DNA from: Prolixibacteraceae bacterium
GTDB taxonomy: Bacteria; Bacteroidota; Bacteroidia; Bacteroidales; Prolixibacteraceae
NCBI GenBank assembly: GCA_023228025.1
Contig: JALOCD010000026.1
Coordinates: 1-43,267, forward strand
DNA: 43,267 bases
Reading direction: 5' to 3'
A model generated the notes under the pieces. It did no database searches. It had not been told where the DNA came from and worked only from the letters and a program-made list of their open reading frames with translations. Positions 34,401 to 41,961 of the stretch are shown piece by piece (position 1 is the stretch's first letter; each line of letters starts with the position of its first letter). The position numbers were made by a program, and so were the translations under genes.

Positions 34401-34685
34401 TTACTTCACGTTGTTTTTAACGCGACCTACGAAAGTTTTGGCAGGCTTGAAAGAAGGAATGTTGTGTTCCGGAATAATGATAGTTGTATTACGAGAAATG
34501 TTGCGCGCTGTTTTTTCTGCACGTTTTTTTACGATAAAACTACCGAAACCACGGAGATAAACATTGTTACCATCAGCCAATGAGCCTGATACGGTGTCCA
34601 TGAATGCTTCAACTGCTTTTTGAACAGTAAGCTTCTCAATACCTGTGCTTTTTGAAATCTCGTTTACGATATCTGCTTTAGTCAT
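34401..34685 (-). CDS. HU/IHF-family DNA-binding protein
   Basis: 94 residues with the complete HU fold: MTKADIVNEISKSTGI at the N-terminus, then AVEAFMDTVSGSLADGNNV, the signature YLRGFGSFIVKKR, and the DNA-clamping arm ARNISRNTTIIIPEHNIPSF followed by KPAKTF. It is a nucleoid-associated, DNA-bending protein. Whether it is HU or IHF-like cannot be told from the sequence alone. The gene starts an operon with the 30-residue basic protein and perhaps rng. It diverges from mutY across 148 bp. Confidence 0.95.
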   Translation of the reverse strand: MTKADIVNEISKSTGIEKLTVQKAVEAFMDTVSGSLADGNNVYLRGFGSFIVKKRAEKTARNISRNTTIIIPEHNIPSFKPAKTFVGRVKNNVK

Positions 34686-34747
34686 TGTAAGAAATTTTAA
34701 TGATTTAACTTTATTTTTGATTTAACTTTATCCCAAATTTCGGTGCA

Positions 34748-34755
34748 CAAATATA
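34748..34755 (-). promoter_or_regulatory. -7 box for the hup operon
   Basis: On the minus strand TATATTTG matches TAnnTTTG, about 62 bp before the hup ATG. No well-spaced -33 TTG is apparent. Confidence 0.45.
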
Positions 34756-34833
34756 TAGCTTTTGATTTAACTAATATCATCTTAGCCAATATTTTTTGCT
34801 TATTCGTTGTTTTTTTAACAAAATTGATTCGAA

Positions 34834-35889
34834 ATGGAGGGATATCGTAAAGCGTTGACAGTTTGGTACAACCATACAAAACGGGATCTTCCCTGGCGGG
34901 ATGGTTGCGAGCCCTACCATATATGGGTTTCTGAGGTGATATTACAGCAGACAAGGATTCAACAGGGAACTGATTATTATCACAACTTTCTCCGGCTGTT
35001 TCCCGATGTTCCCTCTTTGGCAAATGCCCCTGAAGTGGAGGTTTTAAAGGCATGGCAAGGGCTGGGTTACTATTCCCGCGCAAGAAATATGCACCATGCT
35101 GCAAAAACCATTCAGAATTCGTTCAATGGGATATTTCCTGCCGATTATCACACCATCAAAAAACTGAAAGGGATAGGCGATTACACGGCTGCAGCCATAG
35201 CATCCATTGCTTTTGGTCTTCCCTATGCCGTGGTGGACGGTAATGTATACCGCGTCCTTTCGCGTCTTTTTGGGATCTCAACGGCCATTGATTCAACTGC
35301 AGGTAGAAAGGAGTTTTACCGGCTTGCCCAACTGCTGCTGGATCCTGACAGACCCGGAGACTCCAACCAGGCAATTATGGAATTGGGCGCCATTCAATGT
35401 TTGCCTTCTCGTCCACTCTGCCCGGACTGCCCACTTCACACAAAATGCTTTGCATACGAAAATCAATGCATTGACAGGTTTCCGGTCAAATCAAAAAAGA
35501 CAAAGCAAAAAGAACGTTACCTAAACTTCATCTATCTTCACGACAAAAACAACCTTTTTCTGGAGAAGAGGAACGACAAGGATATCTGGCGGAATTTGTT
35601 CCAGTTCCCAGTAATCGAAACAACAGGACCGAGTTCACCCGAAGAGGTAATAACCAGCCTTGCGTGGAAAGAACTTTTCAAAAACACTTCCATTAACATC
35701 GAATCCGTTTATCCGGAAAAGATTCATTTATTGACACACCAGCGACTGCACATCAGATTCTATTCTGTCAAACTTGAAAGCAACAGCGTACCCGGGCCTG
35801 GTCATTGGATTGCAGTTGAACCAATGGAGATATCAAAGTATCCTGTTCCCAAACCTGTGGAGAATTTTTTGATGGAGATGGGCCATTGA
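34834..35889 (+). CDS. mutY: A/G-specific adenine glycosylase MutY
   Basis: Removes adenine mispaired with 8-oxoguanine. In 351 residues it has the catalytic Glu in WVSEVILQQTRI, the helix-hairpin-helix LKGIGDYTAAAIASIAFG followed by the catalytic Asp in AVVDGNVYRV, and the 4Fe-4S cluster ligands spaced C-x6-C-x2-C-x5-C (CLPSRPLCPDCPLHTKC). The C-terminal 120 residues are the NUDIX-like domain that recognises 8-oxoG (LEKRNDKDIWRNLFQFP). It is followed by ssb with its own promoter, as in many Bacteroidota. Confidence 0.97.
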   Translation: MEGYRKALTVWYNHTKRDLPWRDGCEPYHIWVSEVILQQTRIQQGTDYYHNFLRLFPDVPSLANAPEVEVLKAWQGLGYYSRARNMHHAAKTIQNSFNGIFPADYHTIKKLKGIGDYTAAAIASIAFGLPYAVVDGNVYRVLSRLFGISTAIDSTAGRKEFYRLAQLLLDPDRPGDSNQAIMELGAIQCLPSRPLCPDCPLHTKCFAYENQCIDRFPVKSKKTKQKERYLNFIYLHDKNNLFLEKRNDKDIWRNLFQFPVIETTGPSSPEEVITSLAWKELFKNTSINIESVYPEKIHLLTHQRLHIRFYSVKLESNSVPGPGHWIAVEPMEISKYPVPKPVENFLMEMGH

Positions 35890-35923
35890 TCCGTCCATAT
35901 CCGAATCTGACCCAAATAATTTT

Positions 35924-35931
35924 TATCTTTG
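35924..35931 (+). promoter_or_regulatory. -7 box for the ssb-gldE-gldD operon
   Basis: TATCTTTG fits the TAnnTTTG consensus, 62 bp before the ssb ATG and 34 bp after the mutY stop. No clear -33 TTG at standard spacing. Confidence 0.5.
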
Positions 35932-35993
35932 ATCGATTTTGAATTGTCAGAATTTTTCAGTAACTTACAACATACACTAAAATATTTTGAACC

Positions 35994-36440
35994 ATGTCAG
36001 TCAACAAAGTTATCTTAATCGGGAATGTCGGAAAGGATCCTGAGATCCGGCATTTAGACAGCAACGTATCTGTTGCTTCCTTCTCCCTGGCTACTTCAGA
36101 GGTTTACAACAACAAAGCCGGTGAAAAGGTCACACAAACAGAATGGCACAACATCGTGTGCTGGCGAAATCTGGCAAACCTTGCAGAAAAATTCATCAGA
36201 AAAGGGAGCCAGGTCTACATTGAGGGTCGAATTCGCTCCAGAACGTATGATACTACAGAAGGGGTTAAAAAGACTGCTTACGAAATTTATGCCGACGAAG
36301 TAAGGCTCCTGGACCGGAAGGCCGGAAGCAACAGCACGCCTGAGCATCCTGTTGCTGAAGCGAAGAAAGCCGTCAACGAACCTCAGGCTGCCTCAGGCTA
36401 CTCCGATCAGGGAAACACACCTGACGATCTTCCCTTTTGA
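35994..36440 (+). CDS. ssb: Single-stranded DNA-binding protein
   Basis: 148 residues with an N-terminal OB fold: MSVNKVILIGNVGKDPEIR, then the strand TEWHNIVCWRNLANLAEKFI, and GSQVYIEGRIRSRTYD. A flexible linker leads to the acidic tip DDLPF, which recruits partner proteins such as RecO, PriA and exonuclease I. It protects ssDNA in replication, recombination and repair. Length is typical for Bacteroidota. gldE starts 17 bp downstream, so the DNA-binding gene and the gliding genes share a transcript. Confidence 0.96.
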   Translation: MSVNKVILIGNVGKDPEIRHLDSNVSVASFSLATSEVYNNKAGEKVTQTEWHNIVCWRNLANLAEKFIRKGSQVYIEGRIRSRTYDTTEGVKKTAYEIYADEVRLLDRKAGSNSTPEHPVAEAKKAVNEPQAASGYSDQGNTPDDLPF

Positions 36441-36457
36441 ACCTTTAACTGTTTAAT

Positions 36458-37798
36458 TTGGAAACAAACTTCGTTACTTCCGTTGGAGCCTTGTTTGGGA
36501 ACATTGATTTCTTGCCTTTTACCGTCAGTGCCCTTTCAGGGCTTCTGGTATTGATGGTCCTTCTTGGCCTCTCCGCACTTGTTTCAGGTTCGGAGGTAGC
36601 GCTGTTTTCGCTTGAACCCAAAGAGATTGAGACACTAAAATCCAACAAGAAACGATCGGCGCAACAGATTTTAAAACTTCTCTCCGATCCTGAGCAACTG
36701 TTGGCATCCATCCTGGTAGGGAACAATTTCATCAACATTGCCATTGTATTGCTCGCTTCCCATATTTCAAGCTCTTTGATAAGTTTTGGCGATGCCAAAA
36801 CTTTTGAGTTTATTTTCCAGACAGTTATCATCACCTTTCTGCTCTTGCTTTTTGGGGAGATTATCCCCAAAGTATATGCGGCACATTATCCGAAAAATTT
36901 TGCGATAAAAATCGCCCCATTTATCGCAGTCCTGGGCAAAATCACCAAGCCCATCAATTATATTTTGATCCATTCTACCTCATTTGTCAATAAGCGAATG
37001 AGCAAACACAGGAGGGTTCTCTCCATTGATGAAATTTCCAAGGCATTGAAATTGGCCAATCATGAAGATCTAAGCGATGACAAGGAGATATTGGAGGGCA
37101 TCGTTAAATTTGGCTCAAAAAGTGTCAGTGAGATCATGCACTCCCGGCTCGACATGGTGGTTGCGGATTTTGGCTCCAACTTCAGTGAAGTACTGGAAAT
37201 CATTCGTACTGCCGGGTATTCACGTATTCCAGTATTCTCAGGAACCCTGGATCAGATAAAGGGAGTCCTCTATATCAAGGACCTGCTGCCCCATTTAACC
37301 AAAGGAGCAACCTTCAAATGGCAAACTTTGATACGTGCCCCGTTCTTTATTCCTGAAACAAAAAAAATAGATGATCTACTGGAGGAGTTTCAGAAGTCAA
37401 AAGTACATCTTGCCATTGTGGTAGATGAATTTGGTGGTACTGCCGGCCTGGTCACACTGGAAGATATTCTGGAAGAGATTGTTGGAGACATCGCTGATGA
37501 ATTTGATGTAGAAGAGAAATTCTATACCCGTCTTGCGCCCAATGAATACTTATTTGACGGTAAGACCCTTCTGAATGACTTTTATAAAGTTGTCGATTGC
37601 GACGACGATGTTTTCGAAGAGATCAAAGGTGATGCCGATACGCTGGCCGGCCTGATACTTGAGCTAACCGGTGAGTTCCCCGAACTTCACGAAAAAGTGC
37701 CATGCAAAAATTTCATTTTCCAGATAGAGGCTTTGGACCGCAGGAGAATAAAGGAGATCAAAGTTCTGATCGACAGGACAGCCGAAAAAAACAGATAG
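36458..37798 (+). CDS. gldE: Gliding motility protein GldE (CorC/HlyC-like CBS protein)
   Basis: 446 residues: a DUF21/CNNM membrane domain with about four helices (about 20-165), a CBS pair (about 205-335) with VSEIMHSRLDMVVAD and DEFGGTAGLVTLEDILEEIVGDI, and a C-terminal CorC/HlyC domain. This matches GldE, a gliding protein genetically linked to GldD. Non-gliding Bacteroidota also keep it, suggesting a wider envelope or type IX secretion role. The start is a TTG at 36458: no ATG precedes the first helix, and an in-frame stop lies 12 nt upstream of the TTG. gldD follows after 4 bp. Confidence 0.9.
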   Translation: METNFVTSVGALFGNIDFLPFTVSALSGLLVLMVLLGLSALVSGSEVALFSLEPKEIETLKSNKKRSAQQILKLLSDPEQLLASILVGNNFINIAIVLLASHISSSLISFGDAKTFEFIFQTVIITFLLLLFGEIIPKVYAAHYPKNFAIKIAPFIAVLGKITKPINYILIHSTSFVNKRMSKHRRVLSIDEISKALKLANHEDLSDDKEILEGIVKFGSKSVSEIMHSRLDMVVADFGSNFSEVLEIIRTAGYSRIPVFSGTLDQIKGVLYIKDLLPHLTKGATFKWQTLIRAPFFIPETKKIDDLLEEFQKSKVHLAIVVDEFGGTAGLVTLEDILEEIVGDIADEFDVEEKFYTRLAPNEYLFDGKTLLNDFYKVVDCDDDVFEEIKGDADTLAGLILELTGEFPELHEKVPCKNFIFQIEALDRRRIKEIKVLIDRTAEKNR

Positions 37799-37802
37799 AC
37801 CC

Positions 37803-38396
37803 ATGACCGGACGCCTCTACTTTTTCATTTTGTGCTATGTGGCTGTGGGTTTGCTCTCCTCCTGCAAAAGCGATGTGACACCAAAACCAAGGGGTTTCTA
37901 CCGGATAACTTTCCCGGAGAAATCCTACAGGTCGCTCAATGGGCCTTTCCCCTATAATTTCAGCATCCCAACTTATGCCCTGGTTACGCCTGATTTGCTG
38001 AACCCGGAACAAAAAGATTGGATCACGATCGAAATTCCCGGCAATCATGCCCAGATCCATATCAGTTACAAGAAAGTTGACCGCAATTTGTCCCAGCTCA
38101 TCGAAGAGTCCAGAAGCCTTGTATTCAAACACGATCAAAAAGCGAGTTCGATTGATGAGCAATTGTTTATCCATCCAGCGCACAGAATGTATGGGACTGT
38201 GTACACCTTGAAGGGGAATGCTGCCTCACCCATGCAATTCTATCTGACCGACAGTGTCAAAAACTTTATCAGAGGTGCTTTGTATATCAGGGAGATCCCA
38301 AATTACGACAGTTTAAGGCCGGTTATCGGCTTCTTATCCGCGGATGTCATCAAAATGATAGAAACAACTGAATGGAGTGCGAATCATGGCCATTAA
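37803..38396 (+). CDS. gldD: Gliding motility lipoprotein GldD
   Basis: 197 residues. A lipoprotein signal peptide ends in the lipobox LLSSC, giving an acylated Cys21. The mature protein starts KSDVTPKPRGFYRITFPEKS, the conserved GldD opening (PKPRG-Y/F-x-R-I). The rest is a single alpha/beta domain of unknown fold to me, with HPAHRMYGTVYTLKGNAASP. GldD is an envelope lipoprotein required for gliding in Flavobacterium. It sits 4 bp after gldE, and its end overlaps the phosphopantetheinyl transferase start, giving a tight operon. Confidence 0.93.
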   Translation: MTGRLYFFILCYVAVGLLSSCKSDVTPKPRGFYRITFPEKSYRSLNGPFPYNFSIPTYALVTPDLLNPEQKDWITIEIPGNHAQIHISYKKVDRNLSQLIEESRSLVFKHDQKASSIDEQLFIHPAHRMYGTVYTLKGNAASPMQFYLTDSVKNFIRGALYIREIPNYDSLRPVIGFLSADVIKMIETTEWSANHGH

Positions 38397-39030
38397 GTTT
38401 ATCGAACATATGGATAAGGGTCTTCTTGGTTTTTGGGAAATAACAGAAACAGCAGCGCAATTGCTGGAAACATTAAATCCTGAAACGGAGGAACTTGAGA
38501 GATATCAGTCATTTCGAAATGATCTTCGCAGGAAAGAGTGGCTGGCGGTACGATTGCTTTTGCAAAATATGACCGGTGGTGATTCAAAGATAAGCTATGA
38601 CTCGGCAGGAAAGCCCCACCTGGTCAATTCACCGGGACACATCTCTGTCTCCCACTCCTCCAACTGCGTTGTGATCTATCTGCACCATGATGCACAGCCA
38701 GGAATCGACATTGAATTAATTTCAAGGAATGTGGAGAAGGCGGCCAAAAGATTTTTGTCGCCTATCGAACTGAATGACTGCCTATTAAACAATCAACTCT
38801 CGAACAGGGATCTCATGCTGCGATGGTGTGCCAAAGAGGCGGTATTCAAAATGGTGCCTTTCCCGGAAATTGACTTCGCAAGTCAGATCGCCTGCAATGC
38901 CCAACCCTTGACCACCAATGAGGGGAAGTTTTCCGCAACCTTTACATCAAAGGAAGGGGCACTGAATATCCCTCTCAATTTTCGTTGCATCGGCGATATA
39001 CTGATGGTTTGGGGTCACATCAAAATCTAA
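38386..39030 (+). CDS. 4'-phosphopantetheinyl transferase superfamily protein
   Basis: Transfers the phosphopantetheine arm of CoA to carrier proteins. The 214-residue product (from ATG 38386; a GTG at 38377 is also possible) has the Sfp/AcpT-type motifs GIDIELISRNVEKAAKRFLS (Mg2+-binding Asp and Glu) and RWCAKEAVFKM (W-x-x-K-E-A), plus HISVSHSSNCVV upstream. It overlaps the end of gldD by 11 nt. This gene commonly follows gldD in Bacteroidota. Whether it serves fatty-acid or secondary-metabolite carriers cannot be told, and no carrier gene is nearby. Confidence 0.9.
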   Translation: MAIKFIEHMDKGLLGFWEITETAAQLLETLNPETEELERYQSFRNDLRRKEWLAVRLLLQNMTGGDSKISYDSAGKPHLVNSPGHISVSHSSNCVVIYLHHDAQPGIDIELISRNVEKAAKRFLSPIELNDCLLNNQLSNRDLMLRWCAKEAVFKMVPFPEIDFASQIACNAQPLTTNEGKFSATFTSKEGALNIPLNFRCIGDILMVWGHIKI

Positions 39031-39054
39031 AATCCCTCCCTTTCATTGCATTAG

Positions 39055-39155
39055 ACTTAGCGACCTTTGTGTAATCCTTGGTGACCTTTGTGGTAAAATT
39101 TTCTAAGAAATTAACCACCAAGGTCACCAAGGAAGGCACACAGGAAACACTAAGG
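39055..39155. repeat. Inverted ACCAAGGTC word repeat between convergent genes
   Basis: The left arm (39055-39096) contains CCTTGGTGACCTTTGTGGT. The right arm (39111-39155) contains ACCACCAAGGTCACCAAGG, complementary over 19 bp with one mismatch and more weakly outside. The 14-nt loop is AT-rich. It lies between the phosphopantetheinyl transferase gene and the FAH hydrolase gene and may be a bidirectional terminator. It is the same word family as 2483-2578. Confidence 0.85.
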
Positions 39156-39156
39156 G

Positions 39157-39768
39157 TTATTTTACCTGAATATCAAACATCTTCTTCTCCCTGATGAACC
39201 CCTCGAGGCGGTCGCCGATGGCAACTGGTCCAACGCCTGCAGGAGTTCCTGTATAGATCAGGTCACCAATTTTCAGGGTGACATATTTGGAAACATGCTC
39301 GATGATGGTATCAAATGGGAAGATCATGAGTTGCGAGTCGCCGGATTGGACGGTTTCGCCATTCCTTTTTAGCGAAAAGAGGATATGCCCCATATCGCCC
39401 AACTCCTCTTTGGAGAGGAACTTCCCAAGTACTGCAGAGGAATCGAAAGCCTTTGCTTTTTCCCATGGCAGTCCTTTTTCGATCAGTTGACGCTGCAGAT
39501 CCCTTGCAGTAAAATCGATACCAAGGCCTATTTCATCGTAATAGCGTTGGGCAAATTTGGCTTCAATATTTTTCCCGAGCCGGTTGATTTTGATCACCAG
39601 TTCAATCTCATGGTGAATCTCTTTTGAAAAGTCGGGCAGAAAAAACGGTTTGTTATCGAGGCATAGAGCGGAATCGGGTTTCATAAAAAAAACCGGTTCT
39701 GTGGGAACATCATGGTTCAGTTCCTGCGCATGTTTGACATAATTACGGCCGATGCAAATGATTTTCAT
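39157..39768 (-). CDS. Fumarylacetoacetate hydrolase (FAH) family protein
   Basis: 203 residues, the short FAHD1/YcgM form with only the catalytic domain. The start MKIICIGRNYVKHAQEL contains the family G-R-N-Y. The metal ligands are in HHEIELVI (E-x-E) and GLGIDFTARDLQ (Asp). The segment DLIYTGTPAGVGP is the other hallmark. Relatives hydrolyse acylpyruvates or decarboxylate oxaloacetate; the substrate here is unknown. It follows the exonuclease gene on the minus strand with a 38-bp gap, in the conserved gldG-dnaN-exonuclease run. Confidence 0.9.
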   Translation of the reverse strand: MKIICIGRNYVKHAQELNHDVPTEPVFFMKPDSALCLDNKPFFLPDFSKEIHHEIELVIKINRLGKNIEAKFAQRYYDEIGLGIDFTARDLQRQLIEKGLPWEKAKAFDSSAVLGKFLSKEELGDMGHILFSLKRNGETVQSGDSQLMIFPFDTIIEHVSKYVTLKIGDLIYTGTPAGVGPVAIGDRLEGFIREKKMFDIQVK

Positions 39769-39806
39769 GGCGATATAATGTTAATTTGTTCACTTTAGTC
39801 ACTTTT

Positions 39807-40616
39807 TTATAACTTTCTGTTCAATGCACGAAGTTTGATTCCCGTCAAAACCTTCTTGGTATACAAAGGGAACTCACCGTTCATCATCCAATTGTAATAG
39901 GATGGCTCTTCGGCAAGTACTTTTTCAACCGGTTTCCCCTTATGTTTTCCAAAATTAATGACCTCAACACCTTGCTCATCATAGACAATCCGTCCGGCAT
40001 AATCAACGTTCCGATCAAAGGAGGAGAAGACAGAAAGCTGACCTATTTCGTTCACAATAGGAACCGATACCTTGCCCCCCTCCTCGAAGGTTGCCCCTTC
40101 ATATCTATCCAGCTGGGCCTGTAAAACTTCGTAGGTTGCCTTTGTATCGATCATAGCACTGTGGGCATTTTCGAGCTCTTTTTGGAGATAAAATTTGTAG
40201 GCCGCGGCAAGTGTCCGCTTTTCCATCCTGTGAAAGATGGTCTGGACATCGACAAATTTCCTTCGTTTGAGATCCAGATCTACATCCGCCCTCAGAAACT
40301 CTTCGGTGAGCAATGGAATATCGAAGCGATTGGAGTTGAAACCGGCAAGGTCGCACCCTTCGATGAATTTCGCAAGGGTTTTGGCAACCTCTTTGAAAAG
40401 CGGGGCATCCTTAACATCATCATCAGAAATACCGTGTATAGCGGTCGATTGGGGTGGAATGGGCATACCGGGATTGATCAGCATCAACTTCTCCTCCTCC
40501 TTCCCATCCGGGTGGATTTTCAGGAAGGCAACTTCCACAATCCGGTCTGTAACAACATTGATCCCAGTCGTCTCCAGATCGAGAAAAACAAGGGGGTTTT
40601 TTAAATTGAGCTTCAT
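39807..40616 (-). CDS. DEDDh-type 3'-5' exonuclease
   Basis: 269 residues from the ATG at 40616; the longer TTG-initiated frame would start inside the dnaN terminator. The exonuclease domain shows FLDLETTG (D and E), GFNSNRFDIPLL (second Asp), and NAHSAMIDTKAT (His and final Asp), the DEDDh set of the DnaQ/epsilon superfamily. The C-terminal part has INFGKHKGKPVEKVLAEEPS and YYNWMM, similar to the ExoX-type C-terminal module. It could be a proofreading or repair exonuclease. Its place just downstream of the sliding-clamp gene supports a replication link. It is not obviously the polymerase III epsilon subunit. Confidence 0.9.
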   Translation of the reverse strand: MKLNLKNPLVFLDLETTGINVVTDRIVEVAFLKIHPDGKEEEKLMLINPGMPIPPQSTAIHGISDDDVKDAPLFKEVAKTLAKFIEGCDLAGFNSNRFDIPLLTEEFLRADVDLDLKRRKFVDVQTIFHRMEKRTLAAAYKFYLQKELENAHSAMIDTKATYEVLQAQLDRYEGATFEEGGKVSVPIVNEIGQLSVFSSFDRNVDYAGRIVYDEQGVEVINFGKHKGKPVEKVLAEEPSYYNWMMNGEFPLYTKKVLTGIKLRALNRKL

Positions 40617-40633
40617 GGTGGCTGGTTTTCGGT

Positions 40634-40670
40634 ACAAAAAAACCCGGCAGGTGATTTCCGCCAGGTTTTT
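40634..40670 (-). terminator. Rho-independent terminator of dnaN
   Basis: On the minus strand an AACCTGGCGG/CCTGCCGGGTT stem (with G-U pairs) around AAATCA is followed by a run of seven T residues. It lies between the dnaN stop (40689) and the exonuclease ATG. Confidence 0.8.
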
Positions 40671-40688
40671 CAATTTTCTATCAATAAA

Positions 40689-41816
40689 TTAAGCGTTTAT
40701 CATCATTGGCATGAGCAACATCAGTACGTCTTCCTGCTCAAACTCCTGCTCGGCAGGTAGTAATAGCCCCGCACGGGAGGGATCCGATAGCATCATCTTC
40801 ACATCCGCAGAGGTTAGATTAGAGAGAATTTCAATCAGGAAGGTCGATTTGAAACCAATCTCCATCTCCTGACCATCAAAATCACATTTGATCTTCTCAA
40901 CGGCAGAAATGGCAAAGTCAATATCCTGTGCGGAGACGATCAGTTCCGATGCGGTAAGTTTTAGGCGGACCAAGTTACTGGCCTGGTTGGCAAAAACCGA
41001 AACCCGGCGAAGGGTATTGTAAAATTCAACACGGTCGATCACCAATTTGTTGGGGTTGTTAACAGGAATTACCGAATTGTAGGCGGGATATCTCCCTTCA
41101 ACCAACCGGCAAACCATTCTAAATCCAGTTAACTGGAAAATAGCATTCTTCTCATCAAATTCCAGGACTACATCAAAATCCTCCTTGGGAAGGAGATTTT
41201 TAAGCAGGGACGCAGGCTTTTTGGGCAATATAAACGATGCTTCATTGTCAGATTTCGCATCGGTTCGTTTGTAGCGCACCAATTTGTGCGCGTCAGATGC
41301 GACAAAGGTCATCTCAACAGGCGATATCTCGATGTTGATTCCGTTCATCACCGGACGAAGTTCATCATCCGCGGTAGCGAACAGCGTCTTGTTGATGCCA
41401 TTCAGCATGACATCATGCGGAACGTTGATGGTGTAGTGCTCTGGATTTAGGGTCGGCTGATTTGGAAATTCTTCGCCGTTTTGTCCGGGAATGGCAAATT
41501 TTCCATTGGCCGAAAGAATGCTTATGCCCATCGTATCCGCATCCAATTGGAAGGAGAGCGGCTGTTCCGGAAACTCTTTCAAGGTATCCAGAAGAATTTT
41601 TGCAGGAAGGGCTACCAATCCATCATCTTCTGAATGATCCAGCTCCATGGTGGTAATGAGGGTTGTTTCCAGGTCTGAAGCTGTCACGGAAAGTGATTTC
41701 CCCTCCAACCGAAACAAAAAATTATCCAGTATTGGCAGTGTATTCTTGCTACTGATCACCCGGCTGATGGCATTGAGGTGCTTCAGCAACTCGGTACTTG
41801 AAACGACAAATTTCAT
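40689..41816 (-). CDS. dnaN: DNA polymerase III sliding clamp, beta subunit
   Basis: 375 residues forming the three-domain beta clamp. Conserved features are MKFVVSSTELLKHLNAISRVI at the start (first residues), TLPILDNFLFRLEGKSLSVTASDLET, the RYPAYNSVIP loop in the middle, and the terminal MLLMPMMINA. It tethers DNA polymerase to its template and docks mismatch-repair and other proteins. dnaA and recF are absent: in Bacteroidota dnaN is usually separated from dnaA, so this is not evidence of an origin. gldG precedes it on the same strand by 145 bp. Confidence 0.97.
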   Translation of the reverse strand: MKFVVSSTELLKHLNAISRVISSKNTLPILDNFLFRLEGKSLSVTASDLETTLITTMELDHSEDDGLVALPAKILLDTLKEFPEQPLSFQLDADTMGISILSANGKFAIPGQNGEEFPNQPTLNPEHYTINVPHDVMLNGINKTLFATADDELRPVMNGINIEISPVEMTFVASDAHKLVRYKRTDAKSDNEASFILPKKPASLLKNLLPKEDFDVVLEFDEKNAIFQLTGFRMVCRLVEGRYPAYNSVIPVNNPNKLVIDRVEFYNTLRRVSVFANQASNLVRLKLTASELIVSAQDIDFAISAVEKIKCDFDGQEMEIGFKSTFLIEILSNLTSADVKMMLSDPSRAGLLLPAEQEFEQEDVLMLLMPMMINA

Positions 41817-41961
41817 TCTAATATAAATTAGTTACTGTTGATATTACGCTATTTCTCTTTGTAATCCAGACTTTTGATCCATTCCAACTGGATAGATCAC
41901 CAAGCTACGAATATACAAACATTCACTCGATTTTTCTTCGCTTAAAACATTTTTTTCACAT

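Noticed and set aside
34697..35104. 135-residue minus-strand frame in the hup/mutY region
   Set aside because: It overlaps the mutY start and catalytic region; the translation has no domain.
40689..41816. Replication origin near dnaN
   Set aside because: No dnaA, recF or DnaA-box cluster is seen; dnaN lies away from the origin in many Bacteroidota.
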